Shown here: positions 16,539-25,561 of the stretch, piece by piece | How the letters are laid out: each line of letters starts with the position of its first letter | Numbering within the stretch: position 1 is the stretch's first letter | Notes under the pieces: generated by a model | Database searches by the model: none | What the model saw: the letters and a program-made list of their open reading frames with translations, nothing else | Told to the model about the DNA's origin: nothing | Program-made: the position numbers and the translations under genes | Assembly (NCBI RefSeq): GCF_023223645.1 | Contig: NZ_JALKBY010000006.1 | Coordinates: 62,001 to 126,000, forward strand | Source of the DNA: Natroniella sulfidigena | Lineage (GTDB): Bacteria > Bacillota > Halanaerobiia > Halobacteroidales > Halobacteroidaceae | Length of the DNA stretch: 64,000 nt | Direction: 5' to 3'

Positions 16539-16796
16539 ATTAATATCCCCCTTTTTAGAAATCATTAACATATTATGTATATTATTCATTGGATATGCCA
16601 TACAGAACAATTATTTTTACTAAAATAATAATTATTATTTATTCTCTTTTTTATCTGAAAATACCTTCTTAAATTTAAAATTATTTATCAAGTACCTGTT
16701 AGTTAAATTACTCAATACTTCACCTTAAAAATATTTACTGAATATCAAGTAAAGCTTTTAGAGATACTATAAAAAAAGGTAAGGAGTTGATTAATA

Positions 16797-17000
16797 ATGG
16801 ATAGAACAGCACTCATAATAATGATTATAGGAGCACTAAATTGGGGATTGATCGGTCTTTTTAGATTTGATCTAATAGCAGGTCTTTTTGGAGGGCAAGA
16901 AGCAATGCTTAGTAGAATAATCTACTCTATCGTTGGTCTTGCTGGACTATATTCTATCAGTTTACTCTTTAGAGAGCGAACCCAAAACGAAGTTGAATAA
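16797..17000 (+). CDS. DUF378 small membrane protein (YuzA-like)
   Basis: A 67-residue protein with two membrane helices (about 5-22 and 38-57). The pattern ALNWGLIGLFRFDLIAGLFG is diagnostic for DUF378. Function is unknown. AAGGAG lies before the ATG and a strong terminator follows. It is transcribed alone, convergent with the MEDS gene. Confidence 0.9.
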   Translation: MDRTALIIMIIGALNWGLIGLFRFDLIAGLFGGQEAMLSRIIYSIVGLAGLYSISLLFRERTQNEVE

Positions 17001-17007
17001 CCAAAAT

Positions 17008-17040
17008 AATAAGGCCTTGTTAAGTTAACAAGGCCTTATT
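17008..17040. terminator. Bidirectional terminator
   Basis: Perfect 16-bp inverted repeat AATAAGGCCTTGTTAA around a single base, between two convergent genes. Confidence 0.9.
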
Positions 17041-17048
17041 AACACTTA

Positions 17049-17591
17049 TTATACTGCTAATCCACTTGCAGTTAGATTAAGATATTCACCACCATTTAAT
17101 AAGCACTGGTGCTGAGATAAAGCTTGCTCTAACCAAGGCTTTAAACTGTCATTTTCAATCACATCTGTAACATCATACATACATAACACTAACAGGTTAC
17201 TACCTTCTAATGCCTCATTCATCACCTGTTCTAAGTCCAAAACAGCTTTTTGACCAACTTCTTTTACTGCTTTGCTAACTTGATATAAACTCCTAATCTT
17301 AGTAAACTTTCCTGAAGATAAGGTTTTTAATTCTTCTTGCAAAGCTTCTTTGCCAAATTGTGAATAAATCTCTATTAAATCTAGATCAGATATAAATTCT
17401 ATTTGGTCAGAATGTTGATATTGTTGATCAATTGCTTCTAAAACCTGCTCTTTCAGATCATCTTCTACATAAAAAAAGACTTTTTCTCCTTCTTGTAAAC
17501 CTTGGTTTAAGAAATGAACTGCCTTTACTAAAAAATGTTCTTTCCCATAATAAAGGCTACATACATGTCTGTTACCCTCATCTAAACTCAT
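17049..17591 (-). CDS. MEDS-domain protein (DcmR-like sensory)
   Basis: A 180-residue protein whose N-terminus HVCSLYYGKEHFLVKAVHF fits the MEDS (methanogen/methylotroph DcmR sensory) domain, including the conserved H-x-C-x2-Y motif. It continues with a GLQEGEKVFFYV strand and the LLVLCMYDV block near the end. MEDS domains are related to KaiC/RecA folds and are often found in regulators; here there is no attached output domain, so it is a stand-alone sensory or adaptor protein. Good AAGGAGG site. Confidence 0.82.
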   Translation of the reverse strand: MSLDEGNRHVCSLYYGKEHFLVKAVHFLNQGLQEGEKVFFYVEDDLKEQVLEAIDQQYQHSDQIEFISDLDLIEIYSQFGKEALQEELKTLSSGKFTKIRSLYQVSKAVKEVGQKAVLDLEQVMNEALEGSNLLVLCMYDVTDVIENDSLKPWLEQALSQHQCLLNGGEYLNLTASGLAV

Positions 17592-17803
17592 CTGGTTTCC
17601 TCCTTGACTTCTAATTGAAACTTTATAGATTAAACTTAGTAGATAATTTTAGTGAATTAAATAACTAAATGCCTAACTTGCTAAAAGTATTATAACAGAT
17701 ATTAGTACGTATTTCAAGTATATTTTTTCTTTATCTTCAATTATTTTACATTAATTGTATTGATATTGGGGTTAACCTAAAATAATTTCTTAAACAATTA
17801 AAA

Positions 17804-17837
17804 ATGAGACAAGAATTTAATTAAATTCTTGTCTCAT
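17804..17837 (-). terminator. Terminator overlapping the zntA stop codon
   Basis: Perfect 17-bp palindrome centred on TTAA and followed on the minus strand by TTTTTAATTG. The stop codon of the P-type ATPase is in the stem. Confidence 0.88.
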
Positions 17838-20042
17838 AATAATTCTAAGAGCATTAAAGATAGCTAATAAAGCTACTCCTACATCTGCAAAGATTGCTGC
17901 CCACATCGTCGTAATTCCAAATACCCCCATCAGCAGTACAATCCCTTTGACTCCCAATGCTAAAATAATATTTTGCCAGACTACTCCCCGAGTAAAACGA
18001 GCAATCTTAATTGCTTCTACTAATTTAGTCGGTTCATCAGTCATCAATACAACATCTGCTGCTTCAATAGCTGCATCTGAACCTAAACCTCCCATAGCTA
18101 CCCCTATATCACTTCTAGCTAACACAGGAGCATCATTAATGCCATCTCCTACAAAGATAACCTTAGACCCTTCTTCTTTTCCTTCAATAAATTGCTCCAT
18201 TAATTCTACTTTATTTTCAGGTAACAACTCTGCATAGTATTCATCCAAGTTTAACTCATCCTTTACCTGTAAAGCTACTTGCTTAAGATCACCAGTCAAC
18301 ATTGCTAAATTATCAACCTTTAATTCTCGTAAAGCTTTAACTGCTCCCTTAGCATCAGATTTGATTTGATCAGAAATTAAGATAGTCCCTATCAGTTCTT
18401 GCCCATAACTAACATAGACCTCTGTTCCTTTAAAGTTACTAACCTCAAATTCTACCCCTGCCCTAGCCAATAACTTTTGATTACCTACTAGAAGTTCCTT
18501 ACCCCTTACAGTTGCTGTCAGCCCTTGACCAGAAACTTCTCGATAATTTTCAACCTCTTTAGTACTGACTTCCTTAGGACACGCTTTTACAATCGATTTA
18601 GCAATGGGATGGTTAGAATTTAATTCTACCATTGCAGCTAATTCCAATACCTCTTCCTCTGTCCAACCAGTTTGAGTATTGATCTTAACTACTTCAAAGA
18701 CCCCTTCTGTTAAAGTACCAGTCTTATCAAAGACAACCTGCTTGACATCATTTAAAGCTTCTAAATAATTACCACCCTTGACTAAAATTCCATTTTTGGA
18801 AGCAGCTCCAATGCCCCCAAAAAAACCGAGTGGAATCGAGATTACCAAAGCACAAGGACATGAAATAACTAAAAATACTAAAGCCCGATAAAACCAGAGA
18901 CTGAATGCTTCTCCCATAAATAATGGTGGTATGGTAGCCACTAAAAAAGCTCCTGCTACAACCAATGGGGTATAGTATCTAGCAAATTTAGTAATGAAAT
19001 TTTCAGTTGGTGCTTTCTTAGCAGCAGCATTTTCAACTAGATCTAGCACTTTAGCTACTGCAGAATCATTAAATTCCTTTGTAACTCTAACTGTTAAAGC
19101 TCCATCTTGATTGATAAAGCCACTTAAGATCTCATCATCTACTGTTATCTTTTGTGGTACTGATTCTCCTGTTAGAGCAGAAGTATCAACCCTAGCTGCT
19201 CCATCAATCACCTCACCATCAACAGGAACTTTATCTCCTGGCTTGAGCACAATTATATCTCCAGCCTCAAGTTCTTCCGGTGCTACTTGCTTGATTTGAT
19301 CACCAACTTTTAAACTAGCATAATCAGCTTTGATTTCTAGCAAAGATTTGATTGAACGGCGCGAATGATCGACAGCTCTTGCTTGAAAGATTTCACCTGT
19401 TTTATAAAATAACATCACTGCCACTGCTTCAGGAAACTCTCCAATTGCAAAAGCACCAACAGTAGCAATAGTCATTAAGAAATTTTCATCAAATAGTTGG
19501 CCCTTGCCAATATTTTTAATTGCCTTCAAAACTACACTTCCACCGATTATTAAGTAACTACTCCCATACAAAACTAAGCTTTGTAAAAAAGAAAGTTCAA
19601 AGAATAAAGCTGCTACAAATAGGCTACTCCCCACAATTAATTTAATCATCTTACTACGTAAACTATTCTTTTTTTCTTCTTTTTTTGTGTCTGATGTTTC
19701 ACTTTGTCGTTCAGTAGATACTCTAACTTCAGGTTCTATACGATTGACAATCTTATTAACTGACTCAATTAGTTCACTATTTACTACATCTTTCTCAGTA
19801 ATAATTGTCAACTTTTCTGAGATAAAATCCAATCTCGCCTCTTGTACATCAGACAACTGTTTGACTTCTCTTTCAATTTTAGCAGCACAATCAGCACAGC
19901 CCAATCCTTCCAGCCTTAATTCCATACTTTCTCCTTTTATATCTGGTTTTGAGTTTGAGTCTATTTTCTCTACCTCCTCTATTATTTTATCTTTAGCTTT
20001 AGACTCTTTTTTTATTTCTGTAACCAGTTTTTTAGCCTCCAT
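17817..20042 (-). CDS. zntA: Zn/Cd/Pb-exporting P1B-type ATPase
   Basis: A 741-residue membrane pump. An N-terminal HMA domain has G-C49-A-D-C52; a basic linker precedes six to eight membrane helices. The CPC ion motif is at 395-397 (ISCPCALVIS), the TGES phosphatase loop at 291-294, and the phosphorylated aspartate is D439 (DKTGTLT). CPC with a CadC-type repressor next to it favours Zn2+/Cd2+/Pb2+ over copper. It exports the metal from the cytoplasm using ATP. The promoter lies in the 114-base gap after arsR, with two operators. RBS AGGAGGGG. Confidence 0.93.
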   Translation of the reverse strand: MEAKKLVTEIKKESKAKDKIIEEVEKIDSNSKPDIKGESMELRLEGLGCADCAAKIEREVKQLSDVQEARLDFISEKLTIITEKDVVNSELIESVNKIVNRIEPEVRVSTERQSETSDTKKEEKKNSLRSKMIKLIVGSSLFVAALFFELSFLQSLVLYGSSYLIIGGSVVLKAIKNIGKGQLFDENFLMTIATVGAFAIGEFPEAVAVMLFYKTGEIFQARAVDHSRRSIKSLLEIKADYASLKVGDQIKQVAPEELEAGDIIVLKPGDKVPVDGEVIDGAARVDTSALTGESVPQKITVDDEILSGFINQDGALTVRVTKEFNDSAVAKVLDLVENAAAKKAPTENFITKFARYYTPLVVAGAFLVATIPPLFMGEAFSLWFYRALVFLVISCPCALVISIPLGFFGGIGAASKNGILVKGGNYLEALNDVKQVVFDKTGTLTEGVFEVVKINTQTGWTEEEVLELAAMVELNSNHPIAKSIVKACPKEVSTKEVENYREVSGQGLTATVRGKELLVGNQKLLARAGVEFEVSNFKGTEVYVSYGQELIGTILISDQIKSDAKGAVKALRELKVDNLAMLTGDLKQVALQVKDELNLDEYYAELLPENKVELMEQFIEGKEEGSKVIFVGDGINDAPVLARSDIGVAMGGLGSDAAIEAADVVLMTDEPTKLVEAIKIARFTRGVVWQNIILALGVKGIVLLMGVFGITTMWAAIFADVGVALLAIFNALRIIMRQEFN

Positions 20043-20057
20043 CTAACCCCTCCTAAT

Positions 20058-20117
20058 AATATATGATTGACTGCTCATATATTATTTAAAAAATATATGA
20101 GTGTTCGTTCATATATA
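20058..20117. promoter_or_regulatory. Tandem ArsR/SmtB-type operators
   Basis: Two copies of an inverted repeat AATATATGA-N8-TCATATAT: 20058-20083 (perfect 9-bp arms) and 20092-20117, spaced 34 bases centre to centre. They match the 12-2-12-type operators of CadC/SmtB repressors and cover the start region of the zntA promoter. Confidence 0.8.
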
Positions 20118-20146
20118 TTATATTACCTTTTAGGAGGTTTTGTCAA
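20117..20146 (-). promoter_or_regulatory. Sigma-A promoter of zntA
   Basis: Minus-strand -35 TTGACA (20141-20146), 18-base spacer, -10 TATAAT (20117-20122). Both hexamers are consensus; repression by the downstream operators would be needed to keep it off. Confidence 0.85.
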
Positions 20147-20155
20147 CCAAATTTT

Positions 20156-20518
20156 TTATTTTTCTTCTCTAACATGCTCCAAGCCTTGGCTAAATAGTTG
20201 TAAAATATGGTCATCATCCAATGAATAATAAACAACTCTACCTTCTTTCCTATATTTAACCAATTTAAACTCTCGTAATTTCCTTAATTGATGAGAAATA
20301 GCAGATTGGCTCATCTTTAGTACTTCAGAAATATCACAGACACATAACTCCTGACTAGCTAACGCATGGATGATTTTAATTCGTGTTGGATCTCCTAAGA
20401 CCTTAAAGACATCTGCTAATTGAGCAATAATCTCTTCAGATAGCGTATCCTTCTTGAGTTTTTCGATAATTTCTGATTGGATACAGTATTCCTGACATAC
20501 CAACTTATCTTCTTCCAT
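20156..20518 (-). CDS. Metal-sensing ArsR/SmtB repressor, CadC-like
   Basis: A 120-residue winged-helix repressor. Cysteines C8, C12 and the pair C59/C61 in ELCVCD align with CadC ligands C7, C11, C58 and C60, the Cd/Pb/Bi site that links the N-terminal arm to helix alpha-4. The DNA-recognition helix is SQSAISHQLRKLRE. It should release the operators next to zntA on metal binding. The gene lies between resA and zntA; it starts 42 bases after resA, so it could also be read from the ccdA-resA transcript. Confidence 0.92.
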   Translation of the reverse strand: MEEDKLVCQEYCIQSEIIEKLKKDTLSEEIIAQLADVFKVLGDPTRIKIIHALASQELCVCDISEVLKMSQSAISHQLRKLREFKLVKYRKEGRVVYYSLDDDHILQLFSQGLEHVREEK

Positions 20519-20559
20519 TTACAACCCCCCAGTTCGATTCACGATTAAGTTCAAGAGAT

Positions 20560-21117
20560 TTAAAATAGATCTCTTCTCAGTTCAGTCAATTCTTCTTTAG
20601 TAACTATACCCCGTTTAACATATTTAATTCTTCCTTCTTGATCTATAAAATAAGTCGTAGGCAAAGCTGAAACCGCATATTCTCCTGTAACCAAACTGGC
20701 TTGATCTAATAAGTTTAAAAATTGATACCCTTCATCAGTAATAAATTCCTTAACTACATCTTTTTCTTCTCCAACATTAACCCCTAAAACTATAGTATCA
20801 TCGTATTTGGCATCAAATTGATCTAAATCAGGCATTTCTTCTCGACAGTATGAGCACCAGCTGGCCCAAAAATTAAGTATTACATTCTGCCCTCTAAACT
20901 GAGACAATGATACCTCATCTCCTGCTAAATTAGTTAAATTAAAATCAGGAGCAATCTGTCCAACTTCAATCCCAATATCTTGCTCTAGCTCCTTTTCAGC
21001 AAATTCTTCGACTAATTGATCAGAACTAGCAGGGCCAAGATAGATCACAGCCAAACTGAACAACCCTAAGATTGCTATCCCAAGCACCATATACTTAAAA
21101 TAATACTTCTTCTTCAT
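20560..21117 (-). CDS. resA: Membrane-anchored thioredoxin-like reductant, ResA/TlpA family
   Basis: A 185-residue protein with an N-terminal membrane anchor (about 8-30) and a periplasmic thioredoxin fold with the WC88-S-Y-C91 active site in WASWCSYCREEMPDL. The cis-Pro loop is ALPTTYFID. It should reduce extracytoplasmic disulfides with electrons passed by CcdA, encoded 15 bases upstream. In an anaerobe without visible cytochrome c genes here, the target is more likely metal-stress-damaged thiols than apocytochrome; this is inference from the adjacent repressor and metal pump. Confidence 0.9.
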   Translation of the reverse strand: MKKKYYFKYMVLGIAILGLFSLAVIYLGPASSDQLVEEFAEKELEQDIGIEVGQIAPDFNLTNLAGDEVSLSQFRGQNVILNFWASWCSYCREEMPDLDQFDAKYDDTIVLGVNVGEEKDVVKEFITDEGYQFLNLLDQASLVTGEYAVSALPTTYFIDQEGRIKYVKRGIVTKEELTELRRDLF

Positions 21118-21132
21118 CTTATCAACTCTCCC

Positions 21133-21816
21133 TTAATAAAATAATCCAGCCCAGCGACCAAGCAGATCAAGATAAATAATAAACCCAAAGATAATCAAAA
21201 TAATCCCGCTTATCCTCTCAATCAGCGGTAAGTACTTATTAAATCTAGTGCTTGAAGTAGCAAATTTATCAACCATTACTGCAGCTAATAAGAAAGGAAT
21301 TCCTAAGCCTAATGAATAACTACCCAGCAATAAAACCCCCATTCCTATCGTTTGAGAAGTCCCGGCATACAATAAAATAGAAGCTAAAACCGGGCCAACA
21401 CAGGGAGTCCAGCCAGTAGCAAAAGAGATTCCCACCAACATAGAGCCAAACCAACTAGTAACTTCTTGAGGTTTGTTGGCCCTAAACTCCCGATACAACA
21501 ACTTAATCTCAAATACACCTAGAATATGTAAGCCAAATAAAATAATTATAATCCCACTTATCCTGGTCAATAATCTCCTATATCTAGCAAAGAGTTGGCC
21601 CAAATAACTGGCCGAAGCTCCTAACAGAATAAAGATAATCGAAAATCCAATTACAAACCCAACCGCTCTAACAAAGACAAAAGTCCTATCCTGCTCAGAA
21701 GCACTACTTCCCGTTATATAGCTCAAATAAGCAGGTACTAAAGGCAAAATACAAGGAGACAAAAAGGATAACAGGCCTGCTAGAAAAGCAATTGTTATTG
21801 AAACTTCTTCCATCAA
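21133..21816 (-). CDS. ccdA: CcdA/DsbD-type thiol-electron transporter
   Basis: A 227-residue protein with six predicted membrane helices. The first helix has SPCILPLVPAY and the fourth FATGWTPCVGPVLAS, the two redox cysteines that pass electrons across the membrane from cytoplasmic thioredoxin. It starts with two ATG codons behind AAGGAGGAG and leads directly into the ResA-like gene. A fold-back repeat lies immediately before its Shine-Dalgarno (21829-21939). Confidence 0.92.
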   Translation of the reverse strand: MMEEVSITIAFLAGLLSFLSPCILPLVPAYLSYITGSSASEQDRTFVFVRAVGFVIGFSIIFILLGASASYLGQLFARYRRLLTRISGIIIILFGLHILGVFEIKLLYREFRANKPQEVTSWFGSMLVGISFATGWTPCVGPVLASILLYAGTSQTIGMGVLLLGSYSLGLGIPFLLAAVMVDKFATSSTRFNKYLPLIERISGIILIIFGFIIYLDLLGRWAGLFY

Positions 21817-21828
21817 TCTCCTCCTTTA

Positions 21829-21939
21829 TTGATATTAAGTGTAAGTTTAAGGCTGAGGTTAAGTTTAAGTCAACCATTAAAAACATAAGGTTTTAGCTCT
21901 TACTTAGACTTAGACTCAAACTTAAGCTTAATTGTAATT
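21829..21939. repeat. TTGATAT fold-back repeat, TTAAG/TTAGACT arm type
   Basis: Second copy of the 2710-2823 element: same TTAAGTTTAAGG arm, CAACCATTAAAAACATAAGG loop and TTAGACTTAGACT arm, ending ATTGTAATT. It lies between the M24 peptidase gene and the ccdA ribosome site. Confidence 0.8.
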
Positions 21940-21966
21940 AAGCTTCACTTTAAGGTTAAACGCCTA

Positions 21967-23154
21967 TCAAACAATAATCAACTCTGAAGAAGCCGTAGTC
22001 AAACACTCTGCTTTCCCCTCAGTTATTAAATATGTATTCTCAATCCCAACTAAACCTATCTCAGGAACTAACAACTTAGGCTCTAAAGCAACTAGCATCC
22101 CTGCTTGTAGCTTGGTATCAAAACCTGGGGCCAAAAATGGAAATTCATTCAACTCCAATCCAACTCCATGCCCTACAAACCTGACCTGATTATCTCCAAA
22201 TCCTAGATAATATTCACTAACCCCTAACTCTTTTGCTAACTGCAAACTCTGCTGATAAATATCTGCCCAACTATGATCAACAGTTAAATAATTACTCAAC
22301 TCCAATTGAAACCGAACCATCTTTTGATATAACTCTTTAATCTGAGTAGATGGTTGACCAATCATTGCCAATCTAGTCTGATCAACATGATAACCATGAT
22401 AATTATTGACATAGTCAAAGACAATCAACTCTCCAGCAGCAATCTTCCGCTCAGTCGGGCCAATCCCTACTCCAGGATAAGTCCCACTCCCTCCTGCCAA
22501 AGCATCAGTCTTAACAGGTTGTAAAGCATTCTCTCCTGCTGCACAGATTCCTATCGTAATCTCATTATTTAACCCTCGCATCCTAATTAAACCTGTATGG
22601 CCACTCTTTCGTAATTCAGCTTCAATAATTGCTGATAATTCTAATTCACTAATTCCTTCCCTTAAATGTTCCTTAATCAACTCAGGAATCACAGCCAGTT
22701 GAGTAGCAGACTTCTGTACATATTGTAGTTCATAATCAGATTTAATCATCCTTAACTCTCTAGTTAGTCCTGTAACTCCAATTACTTCCTCAACCCCAAA
22801 AATTCTTTCTACTTTAAGTACATCTTGATAAGCTACAACATCTATCTCCAAACCTAGATTGGATGGGCTTTCAATCCCCAATCGACTGAGTTGCTCAGGA
22901 ATCTCCTTAGAACTTCCAAACTGAATTACATTAGCTAGGTTACTCTCTGCTTTGGCCCGTTCTACTCCACTTCTAGTCAATAATACCGGCTCTCCTTGTT
23001 GTGGAATACATAAGTACTCAGCCTGAACTGTACCACTAAAATAATAGAGGTTTATATTATCAATAATTATAGCTAAATCAATCTCTTTATGCCTTAGTTT
23101 CTTTTGAAACTCTTCAATTCTTGTAATTAATTCTTGATTTGGTGTTTGTTCCAT
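21967..23154 (-). CDS. M24-family Xaa-Pro aminopeptidase
   Basis: A 395-residue protein with a creatinase-like N-terminal domain (about 1-150) and an M24 pita-bread domain. The metal-site blocks visible are FDYVNNYHGYHVDQTR (two aspartates), FVGHGVGLELNE (histidine), ALEPKLLVP (glutamate) and GIENTYLI (glutamate). It removes N-terminal residues before proline. The sequence FDYVNNYHGYHVDQ departs from the commoner D-x-GA form, so a special substrate is possible. RBS GGAAAGGAT. Confidence 0.88.
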   Translation of the reverse strand: MEQTPNQELITRIEEFQKKLRHKEIDLAIIIDNINLYYFSGTVQAEYLCIPQQGEPVLLTRSGVERAKAESNLANVIQFGSSKEIPEQLSRLGIESPSNLGLEIDVVAYQDVLKVERIFGVEEVIGVTGLTRELRMIKSDYELQYVQKSATQLAVIPELIKEHLREGISELELSAIIEAELRKSGHTGLIRMRGLNNEITIGICAAGENALQPVKTDALAGGSGTYPGVGIGPTERKIAAGELIVFDYVNNYHGYHVDQTRLAMIGQPSTQIKELYQKMVRFQLELSNYLTVDHSWADIYQQSLQLAKELGVSEYYLGFGDNQVRFVGHGVGLELNEFPFLAPGFDTKLQAGMLVALEPKLLVPEIGLVGIENTYLITEGKAECLTTASSELIIV

Positions 23155-23196
23155 TAGTGATCATCCTTTCCTTAAATATTGCTTTATCTGCAAAAA

Positions 23197-25065
23197 TTAA
23201 AATAATGTCAACTCACCAGCAGCAGAATTTCCTTCATCTTCAGTAGCAAAGAATTCTTGAGCAACATCTCGCTCTAAATAAGTAGTAAATTGAGCAACCA
23301 ATTCTTGTAACTGTTCATCATTGATCTCCCAGCTATCTTTGCCTAACATAGCTAAATTCTTATCTTCTTCCTCAATTGCTAGATTAATTATCCTTTGTAA
23401 AAAGTTGATTACCTCTGCCCCTTTATTCTTTAAGCTCTCTGTACTCTTTATTTTTTTAGAGATCTCAAATAACTCTTCCTTTAAATTCTTAATTTCATCA
23501 GATAATGCTAAGACAGCCTGATTAATAATTTCATTGGTCATCTCTAATTGTTCAAGAGAATCTTCAACTTCTGTCGCCGCTTGATTAATTTGAGTTTGAT
23601 TATCAACTATAATCCTATCAAACTCATCTATATCAGTCAATAACTCATCTTTCAACTCATAGAAGAGCTTATTATTTTGCTCTACAGTCTCAACTACTTC
23701 TGTTACTACATCCTCAATCTGTTCTCCTACCCCACTATCTCTTTGCTCAATTCTTGCTAATTCAATCCGGGCCAACAATTCAACCCTATTCAACCTATTT
23801 ACTTGCCCGGCTACTTTCTTTATACTATTTCCTAATTTAAAAAAGTTATCATTAAAAAGCTTTTTATCACCACTGAGTTTGTCTACAAATTGATCAATCT
23901 CTACTAATGATTTTACAATCCCTACTGTAAAGTTATGAACAGTTTCAAATGTAACATCAATCATTCCATGCTCTTGTTGATCTACTAAATCTCCTACAGA
24001 GAAATATTCAGCTAAATTTTGAGCATCATCTTCTACCTCAGCCAATGAATCTAATAAACTATCCATCCCTTCTACAATCTGATCGACCGACATAAATAAT
24101 TCGTCAAATGTATTAATACTTAGCTGCTCTAGCAATTCCAAACCCTTTCTCACAAAAACAATATAATCTAACCTTTCTAAAGAAGGATTTTGTTGGCCCA
24201 ATTCAAGATAAACTTGATATTTATTAGCAATCAATTGTAATGACTTGATCAAGTTTTCAAAATTTTGCCTGATTAAATCTTGGCTCTGAATCTGAACCAT
24301 CAAATCCTGAACTGGAGCAACAACTTCAGTTACATTATCCATCAGATCACGCAAAATTTGATTAACTGTCTGAAGTGACTCCCTCACCTTCAGAAAAACA
24401 TTGTCAACTTGACCGACTTGCTCTTTGACTACCTCTTCTTGACGATTAATTATTTCAGTTACACTTGCTTGAAAGTTCTGATGCCAATTAGATAACTGAC
24501 TTAAAATAGCCGTAATCTTTTCAAATTCGTTCCTTAAAACTGAAGAAATTTGATGAATATTATTAGAAACCACCCGAAATCCTGTACCATCTTCCTCTAA
24601 TTTAGAAGCAAAAATAATAGCATTTAATGATATCAATTCTACATCTTCTAGAATCATCTTTATATCGCCCATAAGTTCTAATAGATCTGAAAAAGAACCT
24701 CGTCCATCTTCAGTTGTCAAAAATAGACTTAAAATCTGATCCATTTGCTCTTGATCAAGCAATAAGCGATCAATCTCCTTTAGATTCTTCTTAATTTCTG
24801 CTAAAGTCTTAGAAACAAGATTACTTTCTAGATCTCTTCCTTCCAAATCAAGATCTTTAATAGCATCAACTTCTTCAATATTAATAAAATAATCAATTAA
24901 AATAGCTATCTCTTGCCTATTCAGTTCTATATTTTGCTCAATTTCAGGCAGTGTCTCATAAATTAATTGGTAATAATCTTCAGTATCAACAATAACCTCT
25001 TCTAGATCATCTATCAGTAATTTAAATTGTTCTGCTATATTTTGATTTAATTTAAAACTAGTCAT
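23197..25065 (-). CDS. Cytosolic MCP-like coiled-coil protein of the chemosensory operon
   Basis: A 622-residue, almost fully helical protein with no membrane segment or ligand domain. Around residues 141-170 the stretch ELISLNAIIFASKLEEDGTG echoes the tip of the MCP signalling hairpin ([18 protein letters not shown]) but lacks several conserved positions, for example the terminal AEVRNLA block. Farther on, IQSQDLIRQNFENLI is another chemoreceptor/CheZ-like helix. It is the last gene of the chemosensory cluster, after STAS and a terminator-like hairpin. It may be a degenerate soluble receptor or adaptor. The exact family is not recognised. Confidence 0.7.
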   Translation of the reverse strand: MTSFKLNQNIAEQFKLLIDDLEEVIVDTEDYYQLIYETLPEIEQNIELNRQEIAILIDYFINIEEVDAIKDLDLEGRDLESNLVSKTLAEIKKNLKEIDRLLLDQEQMDQILSLFLTTEDGRGSFSDLLELMGDIKMILEDVELISLNAIIFASKLEEDGTGFRVVSNNIHQISSVLRNEFEKITAILSQLSNWHQNFQASVTEIINRQEEVVKEQVGQVDNVFLKVRESLQTVNQILRDLMDNVTEVVAPVQDLMVQIQSQDLIRQNFENLIKSLQLIANKYQVYLELGQQNPSLERLDYIVFVRKGLELLEQLSINTFDELFMSVDQIVEGMDSLLDSLAEVEDDAQNLAEYFSVGDLVDQQEHGMIDVTFETVHNFTVGIVKSLVEIDQFVDKLSGDKKLFNDNFFKLGNSIKKVAGQVNRLNRVELLARIELARIEQRDSGVGEQIEDVVTEVVETVEQNNKLFYELKDELLTDIDEFDRIIVDNQTQINQAATEVEDSLEQLEMTNEIINQAVLALSDEIKNLKEELFEISKKIKSTESLKNKGAEVINFLQRIINLAIEEEDKNLAMLGKDSWEINDEQLQELVAQFTTYLERDVAQEFFATEDEGNSAAGELTLF

Positions 25066-25146
25066 TCAGTCAACTCCTCTCCTTACAACTTAGCAAGATT
25101 ACTATTAGATTTGATTACAAAATTTAAGTGCTGGATTAATTAAAAA

Positions 25147-25190
25147 CCTGAATTCGACAATTATCTACTTCTCCTCAAGTCGAATCCAGG
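25147..25190 (-). terminator. Terminator-like hairpin between STAS and the MCP-like gene
   Basis: Minus-strand stem CCTGGATTCGAC pairing with GTCGAATTCAGG (one mismatch), 20-base loop, then TTTTTAATTAA. It may limit, not fully stop, transcription into the last gene. Confidence 0.7.
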
Positions 25191-25200
25191 ATTATATTAT

Positions 25201-25521
25201 CTATTTTTCTAATCCTTCAATCTTGATCAACTGATCAAGATTGATCATCTTAAACATCTTTTTAATATAATCATTCTTAACATTGATAATTCGTAATTCA
25301 CCATTACTACCTCTTAACTTCTTATAAATTGCTAATAACTTACCTAAACCAGAACTATCAATTCGCTCAACATTCTTAAAATCGATCACAATTTCACTAT
25401 AACCCTGGTCAGAGACCGCCAGTAATTCTTCCTTAAATTCTTGCGAATTACAGACATCAATCTTACCTTTAGGAACAACAACTACCTGTGAACTCTCTTG
25501 TTGCTCAACTTTCAATCCCAT
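25201..25521 (-). CDS. STAS-domain protein (anti-sigma-factor-antagonist type)
   Basis: About 106 residues from ATG 25521, which is preceded by AGGGGGATTAGGT; a longer TTG frame is unsupported. The SpoIIAA-like STAS fold shows VIDFKNVERIDSSGLG, with the phosphorylatable serine of the DSSG motif intact. STAS proteins of this kind bind kinase partners when unphosphorylated. Here it lies downstream of CheW in the chemosensory operon, so it may couple the pathway to a partner-switch. Compare the STAS gene at the other end of the operon, which has alanine at this place. Confidence 0.85.
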   Translation of the reverse strand: MGLKVEQQESSQVVVVPKGKIDVCNSQEFKEELLAVSDQGYSEIVIDFKNVERIDSSGLGKLLAIYKKLRGSNGELRIINVKNDYIKKMFKMINLDQLIKIEGLEK

Positions 25522-25561
25522 ACCTAATCCCCCTACTAATATCAATATTATTCTAGATCAA

